Assembly: GCF_004571195.1 (NCBI RefSeq) | Contig: NZ_CP038271.1 | Location: 744,001 to 808,000 of the forward strand | Source of the DNA: Legionella geestiana | Lineage (GTDB): Bacteria > Pseudomonadota > Gammaproteobacteria > Legionellales > Legionellaceae | Length of the DNA stretch: 64,000 bases | Direction of reading: 5' to 3' | Part shown: positions 52,081-60,765 of the stretch, in pieces | How the letters are laid out: each line of letters begins with the position of its first letter | How positions within the stretch are numbered: position 1 is the first letter of the stretch | Position numbers and translations under genes: made by a program | Notes under the pieces: generated by a model | Told to the model about the DNA's origin: nothing | Seen by the model: only the letters and a program-made list of their open reading frames with translations | The model's database searches: none

Positions 52081-53670
52081 ATGACTCGAATCCTGCTTGC
52101 GCAAATCAATCCACTGGTCGGCGCGATTGCCGCCAACACAGAAGCGATGCTTGCTGTTATCGCCCAATATGGCGAATCGCATGACCTCATCGTTTTCCCG
52201 GAACTTGCTCTTACCGGCTACCCGCCTGAAGACCTGCTTTTTCGTGATACTTTTTTCAGCCGCACAGAAAGCGCGCTGGATACCCTTGCTAAAGCCTGCA
52301 CACACACACATGTCCTCGTTGGGCATCCGCGGCGCGAGGGGCGGGAGTGCTTTAACAGCGCCACGCTTCTCGGAAACGGCAAGCGACTTGGGCATTATGA
52401 CAAGCAGCACCTGCCGAATGACGGCGTATTCGATGAAAAGCGCTATTTCACCCCAGGCGCTGATACGCCTTTTGTCTTCACGCTTGGAACGCACCGCGTG
52501 GGCGTCTGTATTTGTGAAGATTTCTGGCAGAAACAACCGGTCGCGCGACTCGTTGAAAAAGGCATCGATACCCTTGTCTGCATAAACGCCTCCCCCTTTG
52601 ATACCCAAAAACACGCCAAACGCCTTGCGCTGGCACGTGAGCATGCCGCACACGCCATCAACGTTCTCTATGTCAATCTTGCCGGAGGGCAGGACGAACT
52701 GGTCTTTGATGGCCAGAGCTTCTCCATGAATAAAGAAGGTTTAATTCTCGCGCACGCCCCGGCTTTTGCCACTGACTGCCTGTCGCTGACGCTTGGAAAA
52801 AATGGCTTTGAAGGCACATGTGTTCCAGCACTTGATACCGAGGCCTGTCTGTATGAGGCACTGAAGTGCGGGCTTCGCGATTATGTGGAGAAAAACCGCT
52901 TCCCCGGGGTGTTGCTTGGCCTCTCAGGCGGCATTGACTCTGCCCTCACGCTTGCCATTGCGGTAGATGCGCTGGGCAAGGGGCGGGTACATGCGGTTAT
53001 CATGCCCTCGCGCCATACGGCTGAAATGAGCATTGAAGATGCCATTCTCGAAGCGGATGCGCTGGGCTGCCGGTATACTATCCTGCCCATTGAACCCGCT
53101 TTTGTGACGCTTACGGAAACCCTCGCGCCGGCTTTTATCGGTAAGCAGGTGGACATCACTGAGGAAAACCTGCAGGCGCGTATTCGCGGGGTATTACTGA
53201 TGGCGCTATCCAACAAGTCCGGTAACATGGTGCTCGTTACCAGCAACAAAAGTGAGACAGCGGTGGGGTATGCCACGCTCTATGGCGATATGGCCGGAGG
53301 GTTTGCCCCCTTGAAGGATGTCTGTAAAACAGAAGTTTATGCGCTTGCCGCCTTTCGTAACCGCATCAGTCAGGTAATTCCTGAACGCGTCATCACCCGC
53401 GCCCCTTCAGCCGAACTCGCCCCCAATCAGACCGACCAGGATTCTCTGCCTGATTATCCGCTGCTCGATGCGATTCTCAAAGCCCATGTCGAGGAAAACG
53501 CATCGATTGAAACGCTGATTGCACGCGGTTTTCCTGCTGAAGACGTCGAGCACGTAGTGCGCCTCATTGCGCGCAACGAATACAAGCGCCGCCAGAGCGC
53601 GCCCGGCGTGCGAGTCAGTCCACGCGCCTTTGGACGCGACTGGCGCTACCCCATTACCTGCGGATTTTGA
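52081..53670 (+). CDS. nadE: Glutamine-dependent NAD+ synthetase
   Basis: A 529-residue two-domain enzyme. The N-terminal nitrilase-type amidase (about 1-250) has Glu in VFPELALTGYP (residue 41), Lys in HYDKQHLPN and Cys in VGVCICEDFW. The C-terminal ammonia-using domain has SGGIDS at residues 282-287, then VTSNKSETAVGYATLYGDMAGG and APSAELAPNQTDQDSLPDY. It amidates nicotinic acid adenine dinucleotide to NAD+ using glutamine. The gene starts 91 bases from the divergent Kdo hydroxylase and overlaps the convergent next gene by 25 bases. Confidence 0.97.
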   Translation: MTRILLAQINPLVGAIAANTEAMLAVIAQYGESHDLIVFPELALTGYPPEDLLFRDTFFSRTESALDTLAKACTHTHVLVGHPRREGRECFNSATLLGNGKRLGHYDKQHLPNDGVFDEKRYFTPGADTPFVFTLGTHRVGVCICEDFWQKQPVARLVEKGIDTLVCINASPFDTQKHAKRLALAREHAAHAINVLYVNLAGGQDELVFDGQSFSMNKEGLILAHAPAFATDCLSLTLGKNGFEGTCVPALDTEACLYEALKCGLRDYVEKNRFPGVLLGLSGGIDSALTLAIAVDALGKGRVHAVIMPSRHTAEMSIEDAILEADALGCRYTILPIEPAFVTLTETLAPAFIGKQVDITEENLQARIRGVLLMALSNKSGNMVLVTSNKSETAVGYATLYGDMAGGFAPLKDVCKTEVYALAAFRNRISQVIPERVITRAPSAELAPNQTDQDSLPDYPLLDAILKAHVEENASIETLIARGFPAEDVEHVVRLIARNEYKRRQSAPGVRVSPRAFGRDWRYPITCGF

Positions 53671-55697
53671 GGGTCCTCTGATGCTGCAGGTGCTGGTTCA
53701 GCCATTGAAGGCACGCTTGCCGCACGCTTGCCAAAAAGCCTCAGTACCGAGCTGTACTTCGGGTTTGTGTTTATCTGCAGTGTGCCCGGTACAGGTCGGT
53801 TAATGGTGCTGATGGCGCGCTCAAGAAGCACCTTTCGGACCGCGCTGAAACGCTCATCATCAGGCATCAGCCTGCCTGGAAGCTCCCTGTCTGCGCGGCG
53901 GTGCCCAAAATGCGCGGTCACTCCTGCAAATTTCTCAAGATTAATGCGCCCTGTGGTTTTAGGCGTGCATTGCGCTGGCTCAAATCCTTCCAATGCCACT
54001 TTCAGCTGCGTGAGCATCGCATCGGATATGCGTCCATCGGGCGTCCAGGACGCAACTACCGCCTGGGCCTCAGGGCACTGACTCCAGTCAAGGCGCACTA
54101 CCTGACGCGCGCCGGTAGGTGTGCGCTCGTGGGTCGCACAGTAGAGATTTCGCGCCATTCCTACTATAAACGTTTTGGGGGGGAAATCATGGGGCGTATG
54201 TTCGTTAAAATCTTCCACCACATAACAGACTGAATGCACAGGCTGGGCACGCTGCTCCCCTTCAGGGATGGCATTGCGCAGTTTTTTAAAGCTCTCGCGC
54301 GATACCTCGCGGGGCAGGCAGTTTTCAAGACCTGCGAGCACTTCATCGAAGGCATTCCAGGGGGTGCTTTCAGCCACCGGGCTTGATGCGCCTTCGTGCG
54401 TTCGGTGCAGCAGCCTGAACGCCCCGTCGACTCTTACATAGAGTTCCCAGCGTCCGGGAATGCCATTGACTACGCTTCGCGTTAAAAAGTGATAGCCGTC
54501 ACGCTGATGCAGGCGGGAAATTTTCTCCATACTGCCCACAAGAATCAATGGAATGCCGCCCTGGCTTCTTGCAACTACGTTTTCCGCAAGCGCGCGGCGT
54601 GCGGCGCAGACGGGCTCGCCTCTTGTATCTACGGTCATAAGGAAGCTCTTAAAGATTGCCTGCTCCCGTTCGTTGAGCTTCGGGTGTGCCTTAAGCCATT
54701 CTTGTGCTTCGCTCGAGAGCGTAATTTCGCGCTGACCACCGATTGAGTCACGCCACACGAGTCTGGCATTTTCGCCCTCTCCACTGAGTATGAAGAGCGC
54801 CGGTGCACTCAGGGGTTCGTCCGTCGCGGGGTTAACCTGCAGCACGGTCGCCTCGAGCAGGCTTTCAATAGAGTGAGTCGCATACGCTGCCAGCACCTGC
54901 GGACTCAGTTCATTGAGCACCGCTGCACTGGATGAAGATGAAGAAGATGATGATGAAGCGGACGTACTGGCAGTCGGCAGCTTAAACGGTGGCAGGGATA
55001 CCGCGCCACCGGATGCCGTATACCAGGTGAGCGCATAACTCCCATTTTTTGGGGTCTCCTTGTGGACAATCCATACCTCCGGGTATCGAACCGCCTGCTC
55101 TTTCGCAACCTCAGCGCTGTCACAAAAGCGTGTTTTTGCGTCCCGAGATGTCAAGGCGGCTGACAAAGACGCCCGGGCTTCCTGATGCTTTGAAGCGCTG
55201 ATGGATGCCTGCAGGCTGCTTCGTTCCTCGCTGACCCGGGCTTTAAAGAGTTTCTGCTCACGGATTGAGGCCTGGAGCTGGTTCACAAGAACGGTGCGAA
55301 AATCATTTTGACTGTTAGTAACGGCCTCCACCGTTAGAGGCTGATACTCTGGCATGCACTTCGCAAGTGCCACGACCAGTGTCGTATTCACGGATGTCGT
55401 TTCCCAGCCGCCCTCACGAAAAACTTCGAGAAAAGCCTGCAGGCGAATGAGAGGCGTGTCTTTGACGGCATCCAGCCGCTCGGCGGCTCCGCTGATGTCC
55501 GCGGCGCGGACGCGGTATCCAAAGAGCGCGGAGAGTCTCGCCCATACTCCATCCGAGTATTGCATCTTTACAGTCTGTAATGCTTTTAATACAGCTTCGG
55601 CACGGGCCGGATCGATAATGAATGCGGCAATTTTTTCGCCAAAGCCTGTAATGTTGGCAGTCACAGACTGCAATACCCGGGGTCCTGGCATAAACAT
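53646..55697 (-). CDS. Hypothetical protein with a polyserine tract
   Basis: A 683-residue protein without a signal peptide. The N-terminal 170 residues are helical. About residues 240-256 form a run of Ser linking two halves. Short strand-rich modules recur with a common shape (WIVHKETPKNGSYALTWYT; RLVWRDSIGGQREITLS; GRWELYVRVDGAFRLLHRT; LYCATHERTPTGARQVVRL), suggesting four diverged copies of a small beta domain. The C-terminal tail is Ala/Pro-rich. I recognise no catalytic motif. Linker-joined repeated modules of this type occur in effector-like proteins, but secretion is unproven. It converges on nadE. Confidence 0.7.
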   Translation of the reverse strand: MFMPGPRVLQSVTANITGFGEKIAAFIIDPARAEAVLKALQTVKMQYSDGVWARLSALFGYRVRAADISGAAERLDAVKDTPLIRLQAFLEVFREGGWETTSVNTTLVVALAKCMPEYQPLTVEAVTNSQNDFRTVLVNQLQASIREQKLFKARVSEERSSLQASISASKHQEARASLSAALTSRDAKTRFCDSAEVAKEQAVRYPEVWIVHKETPKNGSYALTWYTASGGAVSLPPFKLPTASTSASSSSSSSSSSAAVLNELSPQVLAAYATHSIESLLEATVLQVNPATDEPLSAPALFILSGEGENARLVWRDSIGGQREITLSSEAQEWLKAHPKLNEREQAIFKSFLMTVDTRGEPVCAARRALAENVVARSQGGIPLILVGSMEKISRLHQRDGYHFLTRSVVNGIPGRWELYVRVDGAFRLLHRTHEGASSPVAESTPWNAFDEVLAGLENCLPREVSRESFKKLRNAIPEGEQRAQPVHSVCYVVEDFNEHTPHDFPPKTFIVGMARNLYCATHERTPTGARQVVRLDWSQCPEAQAVVASWTPDGRISDAMLTQLKVALEGFEPAQCTPKTTGRINLEKFAGVTAHFGHRRADRELPGRLMPDDERFSAVRKVLLERAISTINRPVPGTLQINTNPKYSSVLRLFGKRAASVPSMAEPAPAASEDPQNPQVMG

Positions 55698-55817
55698 GCT
55701 CCTTGTCGTAAATGCACCAGTCGATGAAAAGATAGTAGCAGGTGAATGGATTTCCCGCTTGCAAAATCAGATCAACACGTTAACATGGGAGTGCATTGGA
55801 TTACCATGAGGGATTTC

Positions 55818-56456
55818 ATGAAGAGAGCCTTTTTGCCCGCCCTGTTGCTGGCAAGCGGTGTCGCGCTCGGCGCAACGCCTGTAGATGGATGGTATGCCGG
55901 CGCCTTTGGCGGCTTTGCGTGGCTTCCCAAAAACATTGACAAAACCGTTGACGACTTAACCTTCGACAACGCGTCCTATAAAGGCGGCTATGATGCTGGC
56001 GGGCGCATCGGTTACAAACGCTATCCGCTGCGCTATGAAGGCGAAGTCACATGGATTAGTGCAAAAATCAATGATTACGCCATCAACGGTGTCCGTCAGC
56101 AGGGGGCAGTGGGACAAAACAATACACTGCTCGCCATGGCAAACATTTACTACGATTTTCCCCCTGTCGTTCCCGCAGTATCGCCGCTTCTGGGGCTTGG
56201 TATCGGGTATGCCTTTGTTGATACGAGCATTGAAGCCTTCGGCCCGGTTCTGCGCTCAAGCTTCAACACAAACGCCAGTGCGTTTGCCGTTCAGGGCATT
56301 GCGGGACTGACTTACAATTTTGCAGAAAACTATGCGCTTGACCTGAGCTACCGGTATGTCGGTACTACCCGTATCGGTGACAACGGGCGCATGTATCAGG
56401 CAAACCTTGGTAATGCCGGAATTGTCTATCGTTTTGACGAAGCAAGCTATAAGTAA
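55818..56456 (+). CDS. Outer-membrane beta-barrel protein (OmpA-like/Opa-like fold)
   Basis: About 212 residues from the ATG at 55818, chosen because GAGGGA lies 5 bases upstream. The signal peptide is MKRAFLPALLLASGVALGA. The mature chain begins DGWYAGAFGGFAW and has alternating strands with Tyr/Phe girdles (YKGGYDAGGRIGYKRYPLRYEGEVTW; FAENYALDLSYRYVG), ending in a hydrophobic YRF. It is probably an eight-stranded porin-like surface protein. It is the first of two tandem barrel genes, 11 bases apart. Confidence 0.85.
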   Translation: MKRAFLPALLLASGVALGATPVDGWYAGAFGGFAWLPKNIDKTVDDLTFDNASYKGGYDAGGRIGYKRYPLRYEGEVTWISAKINDYAINGVRQQGAVGQNNTLLAMANIYYDFPPVVPAVSPLLGLGIGYAFVDTSIEAFGPVLRSSFNTNASAFAVQGIAGLTYNFAENYALDLSYRYVGTTRIGDNGRMYQANLGNAGIVYRFDEASYK

Positions 56457-56467
56457 GGAAGGACACC

Positions 56468-57172
56468 ATGAATTACCGTATAAGGACTGCGGCACTCGGG
56501 CTGAGTCTTATCTGTTCGCAGGCAATGGCTGCAAACCCCGTTAACGGATTTTACGCAGGGCTGCTCGGCAACATCAACCACACCCCCAACCTTAATTTCA
56601 CAGTCATAAGCCCCATCACCAATCTTCCCGTTAAAGCCAGTATCGATTATACCTCGGTTGGCGGTGGCGGCGCGCTGCAGCTTGGGTATCGCTGGTGTGA
56701 CAACTGGCGCGCTGAAGTCGAAGGCGTCTTCCAGGGGAATACCATCAATCGACTGACGCTCGGCAACATCAGCCTCTCAAGCATTAAAAATAACCCGGGC
56801 TTTCACATCTACTCAAGCCACACATATTTCTATGGCGCGCTGGTGAATGGCTATTACGACTTTCTGACTGTTGGTGATGACAGCGTCTGGGGGCCCTATG
56901 TCGGTCTTGGACTTGGCTATGGCCTCGTACAAAACACGGTCAAGGTATACAACAATACCACACTGCTCTCCGGCAACCTTGGCGAGCGTAACAACAGTAC
57001 CGCAGTTGCTCAAGGCATCATCGGCGCAAGCTATTTCGTGGATGACTTCACGACCATTGGCATGGATGTCCGCTATCTCGGCGGTAATAACATCAAGGCC
57101 ATTGATTCGCGCTATCAGGTCGTATCGCTGAACTTCGTCCTCAACGCGAATTTTGACGGAGGAAGCGATTGA
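56468..57172 (+). CDS. Outer-membrane beta-barrel protein, second copy type
   Basis: A 234-residue protein with a signal peptide (LGLSLICSQAMAA) and a mature start NPVNGFYAGLLGNIN, similar to the preceding gene (TPVDGWYAGAFGGF). Later segments GPYVGLGLGYGLV and FTTIGMDVRYLGG also match its pattern. The two genes look like an old tandem duplication. It ends with FVLNANFDGGSD, less barrel-like. The stop overlaps the start of the phosphatase gene (TGATG), so the three genes are probably one transcript. Confidence 0.85.
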   Translation: MNYRIRTAALGLSLICSQAMAANPVNGFYAGLLGNINHTPNLNFTVISPITNLPVKASIDYTSVGGGGALQLGYRWCDNWRAEVEGVFQGNTINRLTLGNISLSSIKNNPGFHIYSSHTYFYGALVNGYYDFLTVGDDSVWGPYVGLGLGYGLVQNTVKVYNNTTLLSGNLGERNNSTAVAQGIIGASYFVDDFTTIGMDVRYLGGNNIKAIDSRYQVVSLNFVLNANFDGGSD

Positions 57173-58797
57173 TGCGCCGTACGGGTTTTATAGCACTTCT
57201 TCTTGGACTGAACGCGGGACTTGCCGCGGGCGCCACAGAAGCGCCCCACCTCATCGTACAGATTGTGGTGGATCAGCTTCGAGGAGATTTACTGCAACGT
57301 TACCAGAAAGAATTTTCGCCGGAAGGGTTTGGCTATCTGCTGAGTCACGGCGTTAACTTTCAAAACGCGGCTCACCCGCATGCCAACACCACGACCTGTG
57401 CCGGACATACCACCATTGCTACCGGCAGTTATCCGGCCTTTCACGGTATTGTGGCGAATGACTGGTATGACACCCGCTTGAAGCGTGAGGTCAACTGTGT
57501 AGAAGACACGGCCTCCCCGCTGCTTCAGAGTGCGCGCACCAAAGGCGATACGCCCGGGCGTTCACCGGCGCACATTCTTACCTCCACGACAAGCGATGAA
57601 ATTGTGCTCGCAAACCGCGGACGTGCTTTTGGTGTTGCCTTTAAAGACCGTTCGGCCATCGCCCTTGGCGGGCATGCCGGCAAGGCCTTCTGGTTTGACC
57701 GCGACAATGGCGGCCTTGTTACCAGCACGCATTACTACCAAAGCTACCCCGAATGGGCGAATACCTGGAATGCAGGCTATCAGCCACAGGCAAAAACCTG
57801 GACACTTCTCATGGAAAAGTCCCGTTACCGAAATGCAGATGAACCCGCAGGTACGCCGGTGGACGCCGCTTTTGGTACGGGGTTTCCGCATCAGACTGGC
57901 AACCCGCAGGAGCCCGGGTTTCTCAAGCGTTTCGGGACCACGCCTTTTGCCGATGAACTGACAGCCGACATGGCAAAAACACTGCTCGTTGCCGAAAAGC
58001 TCGGTAAAACCCCGGGTAAAACCGATTATCTCGGCATCAGTTTTTCCGCCACCGATGCCATTGGCCATCAGTTTGGCCCCAACAGTCTCGAATCAGAAGA
58101 TAACCTTCTGCACCTTGATAAAACCCTTGCACAGTTCCTTGCAACGCTTGACCGTGAGGTGGGGCTTCAGAATACGCTCATCATTTTAAGTGCGGACCAC
58201 GGTGTCAGTAATTCACCGGATTACCTGCGCAGACATGGCATGAATGTGCGCAACCCCCTCGATGAGGAAGCGATTGCCGATGAAGTGCGCAAAACCCTGC
58301 AAGCCCGCTTTCAGCTGAAACCCGAGGCGCTGCAGGCGGTGTCACTTCCCTATGTGTATCTTGACCACGACCTGTTGCGGTCACAGGGTTTAGACGCTCA
58401 AAAAGTCAGCCGTACGCTCGCGCGTGCGCTCGAAAAAAGTGCTAAAGTCGATGCCTTCAGGGTCTATCCCCTGCTGCTGCCGGCAGCCACCGACTGGCTG
58501 AGCAAAAAGGTCGAACGCATGGGCTTTCCCGAGCGCAGCGGCGACCTGTACGTAGTTCCTCATCCACTGCAGTTACCGGAAGGACATAACCCCGATACCC
58601 ATGGCACGCCCTGGCGCTATGACAGTTACGTACCGCTTTTGTTTGTGCACCCGTCTCTCCCGGTAAAACGCGTGTCGCGTCAGGTTTATACCACCGACAT
58701 CGCCCCGACACTCTCAGCTCTCCTCGGAATAACACCTCCTTCTGGCAGTGTCGGTACACCGCTTGCTGAAGTGACCGCGGGTTTTATGCATCACTGA
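57172..58797 (+). CDS. PafA-like alkaline phosphatase (exported)
   Basis: A 541-residue protein from the ATG at 57172; a TTG at 57169 is in frame. The signal peptide GFIALLLGLNAGLAAGA is followed by HLIVQIVVDQLRGDLLQRY, which starts the alkaline phosphatase fold. NTTTCAGHTTIATGSYPAFHGI holds the Thr nucleophile typical of PafA/phosphate-irrepressible enzymes. SADHGVSNSPDY and a late DTHGTPWRYDSYVPLLF supply metal ligands. It hydrolyses phosphate monoesters in the periplasm. It is translationally linked to the two barrel genes. Confidence 0.9.
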   Translation: MRRTGFIALLLGLNAGLAAGATEAPHLIVQIVVDQLRGDLLQRYQKEFSPEGFGYLLSHGVNFQNAAHPHANTTTCAGHTTIATGSYPAFHGIVANDWYDTRLKREVNCVEDTASPLLQSARTKGDTPGRSPAHILTSTTSDEIVLANRGRAFGVAFKDRSAIALGGHAGKAFWFDRDNGGLVTSTHYYQSYPEWANTWNAGYQPQAKTWTLLMEKSRYRNADEPAGTPVDAAFGTGFPHQTGNPQEPGFLKRFGTTPFADELTADMAKTLLVAEKLGKTPGKTDYLGISFSATDAIGHQFGPNSLESEDNLLHLDKTLAQFLATLDREVGLQNTLIILSADHGVSNSPDYLRRHGMNVRNPLDEEAIADEVRKTLQARFQLKPEALQAVSLPYVYLDHDLLRSQGLDAQKVSRTLARALEKSAKVDAFRVYPLLLPAATDWLSKKVERMGFPERSGDLYVVPHPLQLPEGHNPDTHGTPWRYDSYVPLLFVHPSLPVKRVSRQVYTTDIAPTLSALLGITPPSGSVGTPLAEVTAGFMHH

Positions 58798-59081
58798 TAC
58801 TGCATTGGCTGTCACCCTGAGGTCGTGGGGTGATAGACATGTGCTTTACCAGTCGGATGGTTTTCATGCCTGCCAAAGAGACACATTCATCATCGGGCAC
58901 GCAGACGGGCACGAAAACGTTCACGTGAAGGTACGCGCTAATGCGCGCTTTTATATTGCGGGATTGGGAGCCCTGTTTCCCGCATGAAAATCGGGTTCAG
59001 TATCACGCTCAACTACTAAAACAGTAATATCCTGAATTGCGCTGTAAAATTATAGAACAGCTCTTGTGCGACATTCACGTT
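58798..59081. other. Intergenic stretch, no supported gene
   Basis: About 280 bases between the phosphatase and the IS256-family element. Only a 60-codon frame (58805-58987) is open, with no ribosome-binding site and no recognisable product. A short inverted pair, ACGCGCTAATGCGCGC, lies near 58935-58950. Confidence 0.4.
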
Positions 59082-60475
59082 GGTCAAGTCCAAAATTTGC
59101 TGTAAATTGCCATTGATTCGTTCCATTGAGCCTTGTTATTAATTAACCTTTTTATTTAGCTCCAATACATTGGATGTATTCTGCTGTTGCCCCTCCCACC
59201 ATTCGTTAAATTCATCCATATCGAGGTACCTTCTTGCCTGCCATTGCTCATTAATTTCAGCGAGCAGTGCACCGAGCAGACGATGGACGGAAGCATCGTT
59301 GGGAAAGATTCTGATGACTCTTTCACGTCTCCTGAGTTCTTCGTTCAGTCGCTCCTGCATATTGGTGGTGCGGAAGCGTTTACGGTATTTGGCAGGAATG
59401 GCCATGATGGCCATGGCATCCTCAAAAGCCTCCTCAAGGCATGCTACGGCTTTGGGGACTTTTGACCCAAAGGCCTCAACAAATTCAATCAATCTGCGCC
59501 GCGCCTCCTGCATGTCAGGCGCCTGCAGGATGAGCTTGACCTGTTCAGCGACTTCCTTGCGATAGCGCAGCGAACAATGACCAAGTAAATTGCGCATTAA
59601 ATGCACCTGACAGCGTTGCCATGTCGCGCCCTGAAAATGCTTGCGTATGGCCTCCACAAGACCGGCATGCTGGTTGGAAATTACGTAAATCACGCCCTTT
59701 AATCCCCGCTCTTTCAGCCAACGCAGGGTTTCATCCCAGGTAGCAAAGCTTTCGGTATCACCTATTTTCAGCCCCAAAACCTCACGGTAACCGTCTTCGC
59801 GGATACCCGATATCGACAGGGCTGCCCGGGAAACCACGCGGTCGCCATCACGGCTTTTAATAAACATCGCATCCACAATCACAAAGCGATAGTTAACCCC
59901 ATCGAGGCGCCGTTCGTTAAAGGCGCGTATCCTCGCATCAAGGCTCACACACAGCTGGCTCACTGTCGATTTTGAGACGCTTACCCCGCAAAGCTCTTCC
60001 GTGATATGCGTGACCTTCCGCGTAGAAACCCCGTTGACTACCATTTCCAGCAACGCCAGAACAAAGGCCTGTTCACTGCGCTGGTAACGCTTGAAAATAT
60101 CCGTCGAAAATGAGCCATCACGTGTTTGCGGTACCTGCAACGTAACCGGACCAACCCGTGTATACAGCTGGCGTGCCCGGTAGCCATTCCGATAACCGGC
60201 TCGTTCTTCGTTTCGCTCATACCGCCCGGCTACAAGGGTTTCTGTCGCCTGAGCCTCCAGTATCTGGTTCAACACGCTCTCAACCAGCTTCGCCAAACCA
60301 CCCTGGCTTGTCAAAAGTTCTGGTATCAATTCCTGTCCAACGGTAATATTGTAGTCCGTCATCGCCAGCCTCCTCGGTTTTTATTGTTTTTAGACAACTC
60401 AATAGTACCGAATCCTGGCGTTGACGCCTCTACCTCAGCGTCGTTCCGAATTTACAGCATTTTACGGACTTAACC
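59082..60475 (-). mobile_element. IS256-family insertion sequence
   Basis: The ends form inverted repeats of about 28 bp: both read GGTxAAGTCC, six diverged bases, then TGCTGTAAATT (left 59082-59108, right 60449-60475 as complement). They enclose one transposase gene. I see no clear direct duplication at the flanks. Confidence 0.85.
59139..60362 (-). CDS. IS256-family (mutator-type) transposase, catalytic site apparently altered
   Basis: A 407-residue transposase of normal length. It has the family start VGQELIPELL, AGRYERNEERAGYRNGYRAR, RYQRSEQAFVLALLEMVVNGVSTRKV, the first catalytic Asp in FVIVDAMFIKSR, and the Glu in TTNMQERLNEELRRRERVIRIFPN. The second catalytic Asp is normally in a VxSDxHxGL motif. 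Here it reads VISNQHAGL, so Asp appears to be Asn (AAC for GAC). The transposase may therefore be inactive. The reading frame is otherwise intact. Confidence 0.9.
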   Translation of the reverse strand: MTDYNITVGQELIPELLTSQGGLAKLVESVLNQILEAQATETLVAGRYERNEERAGYRNGYRARQLYTRVGPVTLQVPQTRDGSFSTDIFKRYQRSEQAFVLALLEMVVNGVSTRKVTHITEELCGVSVSKSTVSQLCVSLDARIRAFNERRLDGVNYRFVIVDAMFIKSRDGDRVVSRAALSISGIREDGYREVLGLKIGDTESFATWDETLRWLKERGLKGVIYVISNQHAGLVEAIRKHFQGATWQRCQVHLMRNLLGHCSLRYRKEVAEQVKLILQAPDMQEARRRLIEFVEAFGSKVPKAVACLEEAFEDAMAIMAIPAKYRKRFRTTNMQERLNEELRRRERVIRIFPNDASVHRLLGALLAEINEQWQARRYLDMDEFNEWWEGQQQNTSNVLELNKKVN

Positions 60476-60547
60476 TTCAGATGCGTGGAAAACCAGCAGA
60501 CTGGCTCAAAAGGCATACTGTAAAGAGCACGGGATAAGCTATGGTAG

Positions 60548-60685
60548 TTTTATCTACCAGCACAATCGTACCATGTATATGAAAAAGCTGGATTCAATCT
60601 TGTTGGAACTTATAACTCAAAAGGTAAACACTGGGAGTTCAGCAGCGATGGAGTATGTTTGATAGTTAAGAAGTTGTGTTCATAA
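60548..60685 (+). pseudogene. Possible 3' remnant of a degraded gene
   Basis: A 45-codon frame reads YHVYEKAGFNLVGTYNSKGK and HWEFSSDGVCLIVKK before its stop. Just upstream the sequence is open in another frame (SYGSFIYQHNRT), so a frameshift is likely. It looks like the tail of a small protein lost near the IS256-family insertion. Family unknown. Confidence 0.3.
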
Positions 60686-60707
60686 TCAGCCGCTGGCGCG
60701 AAATGCG

Positions 60708-60740
60708 TTTAACCCCTCTCCCCACAGGAGATAGGGGTTT
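60708..60740 (+). terminator. Probable intrinsic terminator
   Basis: AACCCCTCTCC and GGAGATAGGGGTT pair across a short loop, followed by a T run on the plus strand. It lies downstream of the gene remnant and close to the 3' end of the minus-strand repeat protein, which it could also serve. Confidence 0.7.
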
Positions 60741-60765
60741 TTCTGCGTATTGTTTGAACAAGAAG

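Noticed and set aside
58805-58987. 60-codon frame after the phosphatase gene
   Set aside because: No ribosome-binding site and no recognisable domain; it is likely chance.
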